A DNA stretch of 43,639 bases, from NCBI GenBank assembly GCA_024222455.1, contig JAAEPD010000199.1:1-43639 (forward strand). The letters run 5' to 3'. Below are positions 1 to 9,078 of this stretch, in pieces. This DNA comes from Aureispira sp. (GTDB lineage: Bacteria; Bacteroidota; Bacteroidia; Chitinophagales; Saprospiraceae). The number at the start of each line of letters is the position of its first letter. The stretch's first letter is position 1. Below the pieces are notes generated by a model that was given only the letters and a program-made list of their open reading frames with translations, ran no database searches and was not told the origin of the DNA. Both the position numbers and the translations under genes were made by a program.

Positions 1-2699
1 GTTGTCTCGCCAAACACCCCTGAGCCATCTTAGGCAGTCGCTCGTACGATTACTGTTCCATTTGTTACTGCCGTTAATAAACCGGTTGGGCTAATTGTGC
101 CTGAGCCTGTACCACCTGTTATCGACCATGTTACTGCTTGGTTCGTCGCATTTACAGGCGTTACTGTCTCTACCATCTGCAAGGTGCCGCCATTTGTAGT
201 TATTGTCGTTGCGCCGCCTTGTCCTTGAACTGTTATTCCTGTTACTAATACTATTTGGTTAGAAATCGTGATTGTTGTCTCGCCAAACACCCCTGATCCA
301 TCTTGGGCAGTCGCTCGTACGATTACTGTACCATTTGTTACGGCCGTTAATAAACCAGTTGGGCTAATTGTGCCTGAGCCTGTACCACCTGTTATCGACC
401 AAGTCACTGCTTGGTTTGTCGCATTTACAGGCGTTACTGTTTCCATCATTTGTAAGGTTCCACCATTTGTAGTGATGGTCGTCGCTCCTCCTTGTCCTTG
501 GACCGTTATTCCTGTTACTAATACTATTTGGTTACTTATTGTTATCGTTGTCTCTCCAAAAATTCCTGAGCCATCTTGGGCAGTCGCTCGTACGATTACT
601 GTACCATTCGTTACGGCCGTGAGTAAACCTGTTGGGCTAATTGTGCCTGAGCCCGTTCCGCCTGTGATAGACCAAGTCACTGCTTGGTTCGTCGCATTTA
701 CAGGCGTTACGGTTTCCACCATCTGTAAGGTGCCACCATTTGTAGTGATGGTCGTTGCTCCTCCTTGTCCTTGGACTGTTATCCCTGTTACTAATACTAT
801 TTGATTAGAGATCGTAATTGTTGTTTCTCCAAAAACTCCAGAGCCATCTTGGGCAGTCGCTCGTACGATTACGGTGCCATTCGTTACTGCTGTTAATAAA
901 CCGGTTGGGCTAATTGTGCCTGAACCTGTCCCGCCTGTGATAGACCATGATACCGCTTGGTTTGTGGCATTTACGGGCGTTACTGTTTCTTCCATCTGTA
1001 AGGTACCGCCATTCGTAGTTATCGTTGTCGCCCCACCTTGTCCCTGAACTGTTATTCCTGTTACTAATACTATTTGATTAGAGATCGTAATTGTTGTCTC
1101 GCCAAAGATCCCTGAACCATCTTGGGCTGTTGCTCGCACGATTACTGTACCATTCGTTACAGCTGTGAGTAAACCAGTTGGACTAATTGTACCTGAGCCT
1201 GTGCCTCCTGTTATTGACCATGATACAGATTGATTGGTGGCATTTACGGGCGTTACTGTTTCTACCATTTGTAAGGTTCCGCCGTTCGTAGTGATTGTCG
1301 TTGCGCCGCCTTGACCTTGAACCGTTATTCCTGTTACTAATACTATTTGGTTACTTATTGTTATCGTTGTCTCTCCAAAAACGCCAGAGCCATCTTGAGC
1401 AGTCGCTCGTACAATTACAGTACCATTCGTCACTGCTGTTAATAAACCGGTTGGGCTAATTGTGCCTGAGCCTGTACCTCCTGTTATCGACCAAGTCACT
1501 GCTTGGTTTGTGGCATTTACAGGTGTTACGGTTTCTTCCATCTGTAAGGTGCCGCCATTCGTAGTTATCGTCGTCGCCCCACCTTGTCCCTGAACTGTTA
1601 TTCCTGTTACTAATACTATTTGGTTACTTATTGTTATCGTTGTTTCTCCAAAGACCCCAGAGCCATCTTGGGCAGTTGCTCGCACGATTACAGTACCATT
1701 CGTCACTGCTGTTAATAAACCAGTTGGGCTAATTGTGCCTGAGCCTGTGCCTCCTGTTATTGACCATGATACATTCTGATTGGTGGCATTCACAGGCGTT
1801 ACTGTTTCTTCCATCTGTAAAGTGCCACTATTGGTAGTTATTGTTGTGGCGCCTCCCTGACCTTGGACGGTTATTCCTGTTACTAATACTATTTGGTTAG
1901 AAATGGTAATGGTTGTCTCTCCAAATACGCCTGATCCATCTTGGGCAGTTGCTCGTACGATTACTGTACCATTCGTTACGGCCGTGAGTAAACCGGTTGG
2001 GCTAATTGTGCCACCTCCTGTTCCACCAGTTATGGACCATGTCACTGCTTGATTCGTGGCATTTACAGGCGTTACTGTTTCTTCCATTTGTAAGGTGCCG
2101 CCATTGGTAGTAATGGTTGTGGCTCCACCTTGACCTTGTACGGTTATCCCTGTCACAAGAATTGGCTGATTACTAATGGTTATAACTGTAGAGCCAGAAA
2201 CCCCAGAACCATCTTGCGCTGTTGCAAATACAGTTACAGAACCATTACTAACTGCAGTTAGTAAGCCTGTTGGTGAGATTGAACCTATACTAGCATTATC
2301 TACACTCCATGTTACATTCTTATTGGTAGCATTTGCTGGTAAAACTGTTTCCTCCATTTGCAAAGTACCTCCAGGAGTCGATATTGTTGTAGCGCCTCCT
2401 TGACCTTGGACTGTTATACTAGTAACAGATACTATTTGATTACTGAGTGTAATTGTAGTTTCTCCAAAAATTCCTGATCCATCTTGTGCGGTCGCTCGCA
2501 CAATTACGGTACCATTGCTTACCGCAGTTAGTAAACCTGTTGGGCTGATCGTGCCTGAGCCTGTACCACCTGTTATCGACCATGTTACATTCTTATTGGT
2601 AGCATTTGCTGGTAAAACTGTTTCTTCCATCTGTAAAGTGCCACCATTAGTGCTAATTGTTGTGGCTCCACCTTGCCCTTGGACAGAAATACTGGTTAC
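1..2699 (-). repeat. Tandem 273-bp (91-codon) repeats encoding Big domains
   Basis: The phrase gttgtct(c) and its variants recur at 1, 274, 547, 820, 1093, 1366, 1639 and 1912, exactly 273 bp apart. It then recurs in diverged form near 2185 and 2455, the last interval being one codon shorter. The eight units nearest the left edge are nearly identical at the DNA level. The two units nearest the gene start have drifted (for example VLPANATNKNVTW in place of VTPVNATNQAVTW). The array probably continues beyond the left edge. Confidence 0.95.
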
Positions 2700-3263
2700 A
2701 GGAACCACACCTTTATCCCCTGCTAAGATTGGAGTATTTAGAGTTGTCTCCCAACCAAATTCTTTGACAACAACTGAAGCTATAGTGCTGCTTACATCTA
2801 AGAGAGCCCATCCATAATGCCAGTCAGGAGATGACTCTCCTGTCAGTCTAAATCTAAAGCCAATATAGACATCAGTTGCTCCTCCTGTCCAAGGGAAATT
2901 AGCTCGAATACATGCTGCACAAAAACCAGTATTTCCTGCAGCAAAGTTTTCTATTGAATTAATGCTAGCATTAAATGCTAGCTTATCAATAACAGGGTTA
3001 ACTGCAGATATAATTTCTGATTCTACTGCCAAGGTTCCTGAATTAAAGGTAGGTCTAACAGGTGTACAAAATTGCCCGAAACCTGTTTTTATAAAGAAGA
3101 GAATATCCTCTTTTCCATCTCCATTTAAATCATATTGTTTAGGACTTGCCCCTGTAACAGTTTCATCTGGATTAACATCTACATATACAACTTGAGCAGT
3201 CGAAAAATCTGCAAGAAATAATATGCTCAATGTCATCAAAAAAATGTGTATCAGTTTTCTCAT
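30..3263 (-). CDS. Exported Big-type Ig-repeat protein, interrupted by an in-frame stop
   Basis: A signal peptide (residues 1-23, cut after STAQ) is followed by an N-terminal domain at about 25-188. That domain contains an FG-GAP-like calcium-loop motif (DLNGDGKEDILFF) and a YIGFRF...HYGW segment common in exported Bacteroidota proteins. From residue 189 there are ten Ig-like bacterial group 2 (Big) repeats of 91 residues, each starting V-T-x-I-x-V-Q-G-Q-G-G and ending with A-T-A-Q-D-G-S-G. The frame ends at 30-32, where the usual CAA (Gln of A-T-A-Q) is TAA. Beyond that stop the same frame continues DGSGVFGETT to the window edge, so the intact gene probably extended further left to a sorting domain not seen here. 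It is likely a surface adhesin or stalk secreted by T9SS; this is inference. No promoter match was found upstream. It could be a pseudogene or contain a sequencing error. Confidence is high for the coding frame and low for function. Confidence 0.85.
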   Translation of the reverse strand: MRKLIHIFLMTLSILFLADFSTAQVVYVDVNPDETVTGASPKQYDLNGDGKEDILFFIKTGFGQFCTPVRPTFNSGTLAVESEIISAVNPVIDKLAFNASINSIENFAAGNTGFCAACIRANFPWTGGATDVYIGFRFRLTGESSPDWHYGWALLDVSSTIASVVVKEFGWETTLNTPILAGDKGVVPVTSISVQGQGGATTISTNGGTLQMEETVLPANATNKNVTWSITGGTGSGTISPTGLLTAVSNGTVIVRATAQDGSGIFGETTITLSNQIVSVTSITVQGQGGATTISTPGGTLQMEETVLPANATNKNVTWSVDNASIGSISPTGLLTAVSNGSVTVFATAQDGSGVSGSTVITISNQPILVTGITVQGQGGATTITTNGGTLQMEETVTPVNATNQAVTWSITGGTGGGTISPTGLLTAVTNGTVIVRATAQDGSGVFGETTITISNQIVLVTGITVQGQGGATTITTNSGTLQMEETVTPVNATNQNVSWSITGGTGSGTISPTGLLTAVTNGTVIVRATAQDGSGVFGETTITISNQIVLVTGITVQGQGGATTITTNGGTLQMEETVTPVNATNQAVTWSITGGTGSGTISPTGLLTAVTNGTVIVRATAQDGSGVFGETTITISNQIVLVTGITVQGQGGATTITTNGGTLQMVETVTPVNATNQSVSWSITGGTGSGTISPTGLLTAVTNGTVIVRATAQDGSGIFGETTITISNQIVLVTGITVQGQGGATTITTNGGTLQMEETVTPVNATNQAVSWSITGGTGSGTISPTGLLTAVTNGTVIVRATAQDGSGVFGETTITISNQIVLVTGITVQGQGGATTITTNGGTLQMVETVTPVNATNQAVTWSITGGTGSGTISPTGLLTAVTNGTVIVRATAQDGSGIFGETTITISNQIVLVTGITVQGQGGATTITTNGGTLQMMETVTPVNATNQAVTWSITGGTGSGTISPTGLLTAVTNGTVIVRATAQDGSGVFGETTITISNQIVLVTGITVQGQGGATTITTNGGTLQMVETVTPVNATNQAVTWSITGGTGSGTISPTGLLTAVTNGTVIVRATA

Positions 3264-3814
3264 AGGTCAATTTTTATGAAGTCTTCGAATATTTAGGAAG
3301 AGTATATTTTTATCTATTTAAGTTCTGGAAGCTTGTTCTAAGCACAGTATAATCTAATCGTCAAAACTGTTATAGTAGCTTTCCGTTTTTTTTATAATGA
3401 TATAACAAAAATCTTATCATTTGGAGATCAGGTCTTTAACTTTATACCCATTAACTAAAAGTTGTTACCTCTTATTTAACAGTAAATGAAAAGAATAGGA
3501 ACAAAATAATAATTTTGCTACTATCCTTCTAAGCTTATTGGTATAAATAAAGGGCTATTTTAATGATTAATTTCGATAATCAACTTAAAATCAGTTAAAT
3601 ATTCCACCTACCTAGATTTTTATAAAATATTCATTTTATAAAATACGTATGAAATACTTGATTTGTTGTGCCTATACACCCTCTTATTTATTGAGTTTTA
3701 TAAAAGAATGCCTAATATTTCTAATGGATGAGCAATAGCCAACTCTTAGGTTCCGAAAAACTTTTAAAAGATATAGTCTTCTGTTTTACAGCTATTTAAT
3801 CTTAGGACATGTAG
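3264..3814. other. 551-bp AT-rich spacer, no gene seen
   Basis: This region lies between two minus-strand genes. I found no ORF of note, no RNA gene and no convincing terminator. It contains two nearby copies of TTTATAAAATA-like sequence around 3618-3650. A TAATTTTG match to the Bacteroidota -7 element lies on the plus strand at 3510-3517 but has no gene downstream, so it is not called as a promoter. Confidence 0.6.
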
Positions 3815-6394
3815 TTATCTTAAACCAATCACTTTAAAATCTGTACGCCGATTGACCCTGTGTTGAGATTCTGAACATTTCACACCATCCTTACACTTAT
3901 TAAGTAACTTGGTTTCTCCATAGCCTTTATATTTCAACCTATGCTTATTTACACCGTTAGTTACCAAGTAGTTATAAACTGCTTTTGCTCGCTTTTCAGA
4001 TAATTCTAAATTGTATTTGGAGGAACCTTGAGCATCAGTATGAGATCTTATTTCTACACTGATCTTATTATCTTTAAGAATTTTTACAGCTTCTTGCAAT
4101 CCTCTCGATTTATCCATGTCTAGTTTGGATTTGTTGAGTTCATAAAAGATATTATCTACCTTGATAATGTCTCCTACTTTAAACCCTTTCTGACCTACTA
4201 CCTTAAATTCTGTTCTACGGTTTGTTGCATGCTCTTTATCTGAACATTTCACACCATCTTTACACCTATTAAGCAATTTGTTTTCTCCATAGCCTTTATG
4301 CTTCAGACGATTTTCTGAGATCCCTTTTTTAATTAGATAATCTCTAACAGATTTTGCACGTTTTTCAGATAGTTCTAAATTATATTTAGAAGAGCCTGTT
4401 GCATCTGTGTGTGCTCCTACTTCTATAACAACATGAGGATGCTCTTTTAGGATTTCTATTAGTTCTTTTAAGCCAGGAGATTTTCTCTCATCAATACGAG
4501 ATTTGCCATGTTCATAATACACATTAGCTACTTCTATAACATCACCAATTGCATAATGAGATTTTCGAACAGGTTTAGTTGTAGACGTTTTACTAGATGT
4601 TTTAGAAGTCGTTGTTTTGTTAGTTGAGGTATTGCTGTAAGTAGCTGTTGATTTTTTAGGATCAGGAGACCCATTTATTGACACAACAGGATTTCCTGTC
4701 GCATCAAAATGTCCTACAACAATAACTTTTGTTCTCCTATTTACGCTATGTTGTGCATCGGTGCAGTTAGCTCTATCATTACAGCCATTGATCAAATAAT
4801 CTTCTCCATAACCTTGATAACGAATTCTATTTCGGTTGACTCCTTTTTTAATTAAAAAATCGGTCAAGCCTTTAGCCCTTTTTTGAGATAAGGCTAAATT
4901 GTTCTTAGCACTACCTTTTGCATCTGTAAAGGAGTTTATTTGGATGATTTTATCTTGATTATCAACGAGTTTACTCAACAACTCATAAATTTCAGGGCTA
5001 TTGGTGTTAGACAAGGTATATTGTCCTGCCTTAAAGAGTTCATCACCAAAAGTAAACTTTTCGCCCTCAGCCAAAGTTGCTCGGCTGCGTCCTACAAAAT
5101 TTTTTATTTGTTTTACTTTATAAATATCTTCATTTCCCTCTCCTTCTGGACGGTTTGATGAAAAATAGCCAATCTGATTTTGTGACTTAAATATAAAATA
5201 CATTTCATCATAAGAGGAATTGACTTTATTACCTAAGTTTTGGATATTTCCCCAACCAAAAGAAAGGCGTTCTGCTGTAAATATATCTAGACCGCCAAAA
5301 CCTTCATGCCAATCTGAAGAGAAAAACAGTCGCCCTTTTTCGTCTACAAAAGGACTCATTTCATTACCAGGCGTATTTACAGGGTAACCTAAATTTTTAG
5401 GCTGAGTCCATCCCCTAGATGTTTTATAACATACATAGATATCATAGCCCCCCACACCACCTGGACGGTTAGAAGTAAAATATAAAGCATTTCCTACTAT
5501 AGAATAAGATGGGTGTCCTGTAGAATAAGGGATTTTAGTATTAACTGTTGCATTAAAATTAAAAAACTGCTCTGTGCTATGATCCCATTCCTTCATGGAC
5601 TTAGACTCATATAGATAAATATCCATCATTAGTCCACTTCCATCAATATGTCTAATACCTTCCATAAAGTTATTAGAAGTAATAGCGACTTGGTCCTCTT
5701 TATGATTGTAGCTCATAGGAGCGTCATTGATATCTTTTCCGATAAAAGATCTCAATGTTTTAGCATTAACAATGCTATCTCTATTATTTTTGATTGCTTT
5801 GTAATGTTGATTAAAGGCATCATTAGTCCAAATTACTTCTCCTTGCTTCTCTACTGCAACACTTCTTGATGATGTAAAAATAAGCTCGTCTCGATAAAAT
5901 GTAGGTGCATAATCAGAGCTTTTGGAATTTATTGCCTTAACTGGTTCTACCTTAAATGTAAAATTGAGTCGACTAAGGTGTTTTTGTGCAAAATCACAAG
6001 TATAAGCAAAATGCTGTCCGGCTAATGAATCAATCTTTGCATACTTCAAAAACCACTTTCTGGCTTCATCGTACTTTCGATTCATCTTAAGTGCTTGCGC
6101 ATAGTGGAATATAAATTTCTGATTTTTTTGGTACTTAATAGCTCGAGCAAACCAGGTTTCTGCTTTTTGGGGATTGTTGGTATACCAATAACATTGGGCT
6201 AAATTTACTAAGGCCTTTTCTTGGTAAGGATCAGTAGCTAATGCTTTTTCGTATAAAGGAATTGCTTCTTTGAATAAGTAAGACTGAAAATACTCGTTTG
6301 CTTTTTTTAATTCTATATTTTGAGCATTGCTCATTGTTGCCAAACTCCACACAAAAAAAACTGCTAAAAACCTCAATATCATAATATTATTCAA
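3815..6394 (-). CDS. PorE-like TPR/PD40 protein with three tandem OmpA peptidoglycan-binding domains
   Basis: A signal peptide (about 1-24, ending NAQ) is followed by TPR repeats (25-140). A PD40/WD40-like beta-propeller spans about 150-430, with blades such as FTSNRPGGVGGYDIY. Three OmpA_C-like domains follow, at about 444-566, 615-738 and 738-859. A Ser/Thr/Lys-rich linker (about 566-614) separates the first from the second. Each OmpA domain keeps the Asp of the HTDA/FTDA motif and the Arg of the S-x-K-R-A motif that bind diaminopimelate of peptidoglycan in this family, and each has a Cys pair before NRRT. TPR-PD40-OmpA is the layout of PorE-type proteins that tether the T9SS to peptidoglycan, normally with one OmpA domain. 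The carboxypeptidase-like domain of PorE is absent here. The paralogue at 6559 is the upstream neighbour. The likely role is an outer-membrane/periplasmic scaffold linking a surface machine to the wall; the role is inferred, the domains are seen. Confidence 0.9.
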   Translation of the reverse strand: MNNIMILRFLAVFFVWSLATMSNAQNIELKKANEYFQSYLFKEAIPLYEKALATDPYQEKALVNLAQCYWYTNNPQKAETWFARAIKYQKNQKFIFHYAQALKMNRKYDEARKWFLKYAKIDSLAGQHFAYTCDFAQKHLSRLNFTFKVEPVKAINSKSSDYAPTFYRDELIFTSSRSVAVEKQGEVIWTNDAFNQHYKAIKNNRDSIVNAKTLRSFIGKDINDAPMSYNHKEDQVAITSNNFMEGIRHIDGSGLMMDIYLYESKSMKEWDHSTEQFFNFNATVNTKIPYSTGHPSYSIVGNALYFTSNRPGGVGGYDIYVCYKTSRGWTQPKNLGYPVNTPGNEMSPFVDEKGRLFFSSDWHEGFGGLDIFTAERLSFGWGNIQNLGNKVNSSYDEMYFIFKSQNQIGYFSSNRPEGEGNEDIYKVKQIKNFVGRSRATLAEGEKFTFGDELFKAGQYTLSNTNSPEIYELLSKLVDNQDKIIQINSFTDAKGSAKNNLALSQKRAKGLTDFLIKKGVNRNRIRYQGYGEDYLINGCNDRANCTDAQHSVNRRTKVIVVGHFDATGNPVVSINGSPDPKKSTATYSNTSTNKTTTSKTSSKTSTTKPVRKSHYAIGDVIEVANVYYEHGKSRIDERKSPGLKELIEILKEHPHVVIEVGAHTDATGSSKYNLELSEKRAKSVRDYLIKKGISENRLKHKGYGENKLLNRCKDGVKCSDKEHATNRRTEFKVVGQKGFKVGDIIKVDNIFYELNKSKLDMDKSRGLQEAVKILKDNKISVEIRSHTDAQGSSKYNLELSEKRAKAVYNYLVTNGVNKHRLKYKGYGETKLLNKCKDGVKCSESQHRVNRRTDFKVIGLR

Positions 6395-6461
6395 GTTAAT
6401 CTACTAATTTGAAGATATACTAATTTAAATCTAAATAAATTTCACACTCTTCTTAATATAC

Positions 6462-6501
6462 AAAAAAGGTGAAAATAAGTCACATGCTTTTTTCACCTTT
6501 T
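6462..6501 (-). terminator. Intrinsic terminator of the PorE-like gene at 6559
   Basis: A perfect 12-bp inverted repeat (6464-6475 with 6490-6501, 14-nt loop) lies 57 nt past the stop codon. On the minus strand it is followed directly by a run of T (6467-6462). Confidence 0.8.
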
Positions 6502-6558
6502 CCGTTTTTCAGACATGCTTTAACATAATGCTAATAACTGTCTTATACATTATGTTCC

Positions 6559-8814
6559 CTACAATTTTCCTCCTTCAGAAGAAGAGCGACGTTTTTTCAC
6601 TTTAAATTCAGTACGACGATTCATTCTATGCTCATCATCTGTACAAGGCACTCCATCTGAGCAACCATTTACAAGTTTTGTTTCTCCAAAACCTTTATAA
6701 CTCACTCTATCCTCTTCTACACCATTCTCTATCAAGTAATCTGCAATAGATTTTGCTCTTCTAGTTGATAAGGTTTCATTGTACTCTGCATTACCTCTAG
6801 CATCTGTATGAGAACGGATTTCTATTGCAAAATCAGGGTTTTCCTCCATTACAGTCAATAATCTATCCAAATCTGTAGATAACTCTCTATCTACATCTGA
6901 ACGATCATAACCATAATAAATATTTTCAACTCTATAGATAGAAGTTGTATCCAATCCCAATTCTTCAATATCATCTAGAGTTAAGAATTTTTCCATATTG
7001 ATATTCCCTTCTGTCTCAAACACTTTCGATTCATTCAACCCTTTGGTACAGAAGTTTGAGGTTGTTGTGAAATAGCCATCTTTAACCACTTTAACCACGT
7101 AGCAACAGTTATTCTCTAGATCAAAAGCGTATTTACCATCACCATCAACTACAGCTGTTTGGTTTTCGGAGCTACAACTTGATAGCAAAGTTACTTGCCC
7201 ATCTGTAATAGGTTCTCCTGTCACTAAATCTTTGACCGTTCCATTGACACTAAACTCAAATTTAGGTTCATTGTATGGTACTTGTATAAACAGATTAGAG
7301 CCAATAACATATCCTTTGGTAGATACATCCACTTCGGTTTCACCATATTGAGCAGAACTAGCTATAAACTTACAATTGCGATCTAATGGTAATTGAATAT
7401 AAACTTTACCCTCTATATCTGTTTCAAACTCTGATTTAGGGAAGCATTCACTAGTCATGGTCACACCTTTTATTCCTCTTCCTGTAGTTCTATCAAACAC
7501 TAAAACTTCTGCTTCTACAGTAAGTTTAGTAAAAGAATAGATATCAGTAAATCCTTTTCCACCTTCACGGTTAGAAGCAAAATAGCCAAACAGTTTTGTA
7601 GAATCCATTACAAAAGTGATCTCATCTTTAGATGAGTTGATAGGATTGCCTAAGTTGGTTACTTCATCCCAAACACCTTTTCTTACTTTTGTTGTATAAA
7701 TATCAAAACCACCTAAACCAACATGCCCATCAGAAGAGAAATATAATTCTCCATCTTCTGTAACAAATGGAAACACTTCATCACCTTCAGTATTGATCTC
7801 TGGTCCTAGGTTGATTGGATGACTCCAATCATTATTTTCTAAATAGGATACATACAAATCAAAACCTCCAAAACCTCCAGGTATATCAGAAGCAAAATAC
7901 ATTTTGTCTCCATATTTATTCATTGCAGGATGTGCTATAGAATATTCTGGATTATTAATGTTAATAGCTTTTAGTTTTGACCAACCACTAGAAGTACGCT
8001 CTGTCTCCATAATCTGAAGATTGATTAATCCATTACGACTATAACTAGCTTTGTTCTTATTGATTGCGTTTCGAGTGATGTACATTTTACGCTTATCTGC
8101 AGTCATGCAAATTGGCCCATCATGTAATCGAGTATTTAGTCTATCATGATATTTTTCTATAGTTCCATACTTGAACTCCTTTTTATCCTCATCTATCAAC
8201 CTAGCTTTGGCATAAAAAAGATCTACAAATGGACGACCTGTCCAAGCACTACGGTATTTAGCAACCGTTCCTGTATCTTGTTCTGAGCAGAACAAAATTC
8301 CTTTTCCATAAAAAGTTGCTCCAAAATCATCAAACTTTGTATTCAAGGCATCTACTGGACCAACTTGATACAATGCACCTGCATTCATCAGTTCTTTTCG
8401 CACAGTATCATTACAAGCTGCGATAAGTTTTGGTCCTCTTATCGCTTCAGGGATACCTGCCAAATACTGCTCAAAATTAGGTTTAGCAGCTTGTGGGTTA
8501 CCATTAGACAATTGAGCCATTCCTAAATAGAAGAACATTTCGGGAGTAGCCTCAGGATGTAAGATAGCTTGAGCATACCAATGCTCTGCATTTCGATAAT
8601 TCCCCATCTTCCTGTAACATTCTGCTACATTAAATAGAGCTTCGGGAACTGTTTTTTTGGATAATACAGTCTCATACAAATCCGCTGCACCTCTATAGTT
8701 TAGTTCTCTAAACATTTTATTGGCTTTAGCCAACTGTGCATGGCCAGTAGTTGCAAAAAAACAACAACAAATAGTTACAGCAAAAAACGCATATGCAATT
8801 CGCTTCATTGACAC
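6559..8814 (-). CDS. PorE-like protein: TPR, PD40 propeller, two CarbD-reg domains, OmpA
   Basis: The signal peptide (1-26) contains a CCC run and ends GHAQ. TPR repeats occupy about 27-145. PD40 blades at about 170-435 include MYFASDIPGGFGGFDLY and LYFSSDGHVGLGGFDIY. Two carboxypeptidase-regulatory-like beta-sandwiches lie at about 440-530 and 530-620. One OmpA_C-like domain (about 640-745) carries HTDARG and TRRAKS, the diaminopimelate-binding Asp and Arg. This is the full order described for PorE, the T9SS subunit that sits in the outer-membrane periplasmic face and binds peptidoglycan. The protein is somewhat longer than usual because of the second beta-sandwich. Bacteroidota carry many such paralogues, so a T9SS role is probable but not proven. 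The next upstream minus-strand gene encodes a CHU_C-tagged T9SS substrate. ATG 8814 was used; ATG 8808 (MKRIAY) is equally possible. Confidence 0.9.
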   Translation of the reverse strand: MSMKRIAYAFFAVTICCCFFATTGHAQLAKANKMFRELNYRGAADLYETVLSKKTVPEALFNVAECYRKMGNYRNAEHWYAQAILHPEATPEMFFYLGMAQLSNGNPQAAKPNFEQYLAGIPEAIRGPKLIAACNDTVRKELMNAGALYQVGPVDALNTKFDDFGATFYGKGILFCSEQDTGTVAKYRSAWTGRPFVDLFYAKARLIDEDKKEFKYGTIEKYHDRLNTRLHDGPICMTADKRKMYITRNAINKNKASYSRNGLINLQIMETERTSSGWSKLKAININNPEYSIAHPAMNKYGDKMYFASDIPGGFGGFDLYVSYLENNDWSHPINLGPEINTEGDEVFPFVTEDGELYFSSDGHVGLGGFDIYTTKVRKGVWDEVTNLGNPINSSKDEITFVMDSTKLFGYFASNREGGKGFTDIYSFTKLTVEAEVLVFDRTTGRGIKGVTMTSECFPKSEFETDIEGKVYIQLPLDRNCKFIASSAQYGETEVDVSTKGYVIGSNLFIQVPYNEPKFEFSVNGTVKDLVTGEPITDGQVTLLSSCSSENQTAVVDGDGKYAFDLENNCCYVVKVVKDGYFTTTSNFCTKGLNESKVFETEGNINMEKFLTLDDIEELGLDTTSIYRVENIYYGYDRSDVDRELSTDLDRLLTVMEENPDFAIEIRSHTDARGNAEYNETLSTRRAKSIADYLIENGVEEDRVSYKGFGETKLVNGCSDGVPCTDDEHRMNRRTEFKVKKRRSSSEGGKL

Positions 8815-9078
8815 TTAAACTTTAATTATTTTACTGAATACTTTATGCATTTTGGGGTATCTGATTTAAGGAATCTAAAACAAACGCCCTTAAATCTTTG
8901 ATAACCAACAATATACAAAACTTTTAATAAAAAGTCTAAATAATTGATTATCAATATTTTTTCACTTTTTGCACAAAGTAGGTTTTACCAGAATTTAGAT
9001 TGTCTGCAAAATAACAAAATGATTGTATATAAATCACTATGTTATGCGATAATTTTTAGAATATTTGAATAGAAAATT

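Noticed and set aside
268-804. Open frame on the plus strand opposite the Big repeat array (also 2176-2403, 2515-2817 and 2962-3195)
   Set aside because: It is the antisense shadow of the minus-strand gene. The 273-bp period keeps the antisense frame open in each unit, so its length is an artefact of the repeat; the encoded sequence is hydrophobic with no signal or start context.
1-2699. Regular spaced repeats considered as a CRISPR array
   Set aside because: The unit is 273 bp, a multiple of three, with no variable spacers, and encodes a continuous protein.
3510-3517. Exact -7 element on the plus strand
   Set aside because: No plus-strand gene or RNA follows; one such 8-mer is expected by chance in 551 bp of AT-rich DNA.
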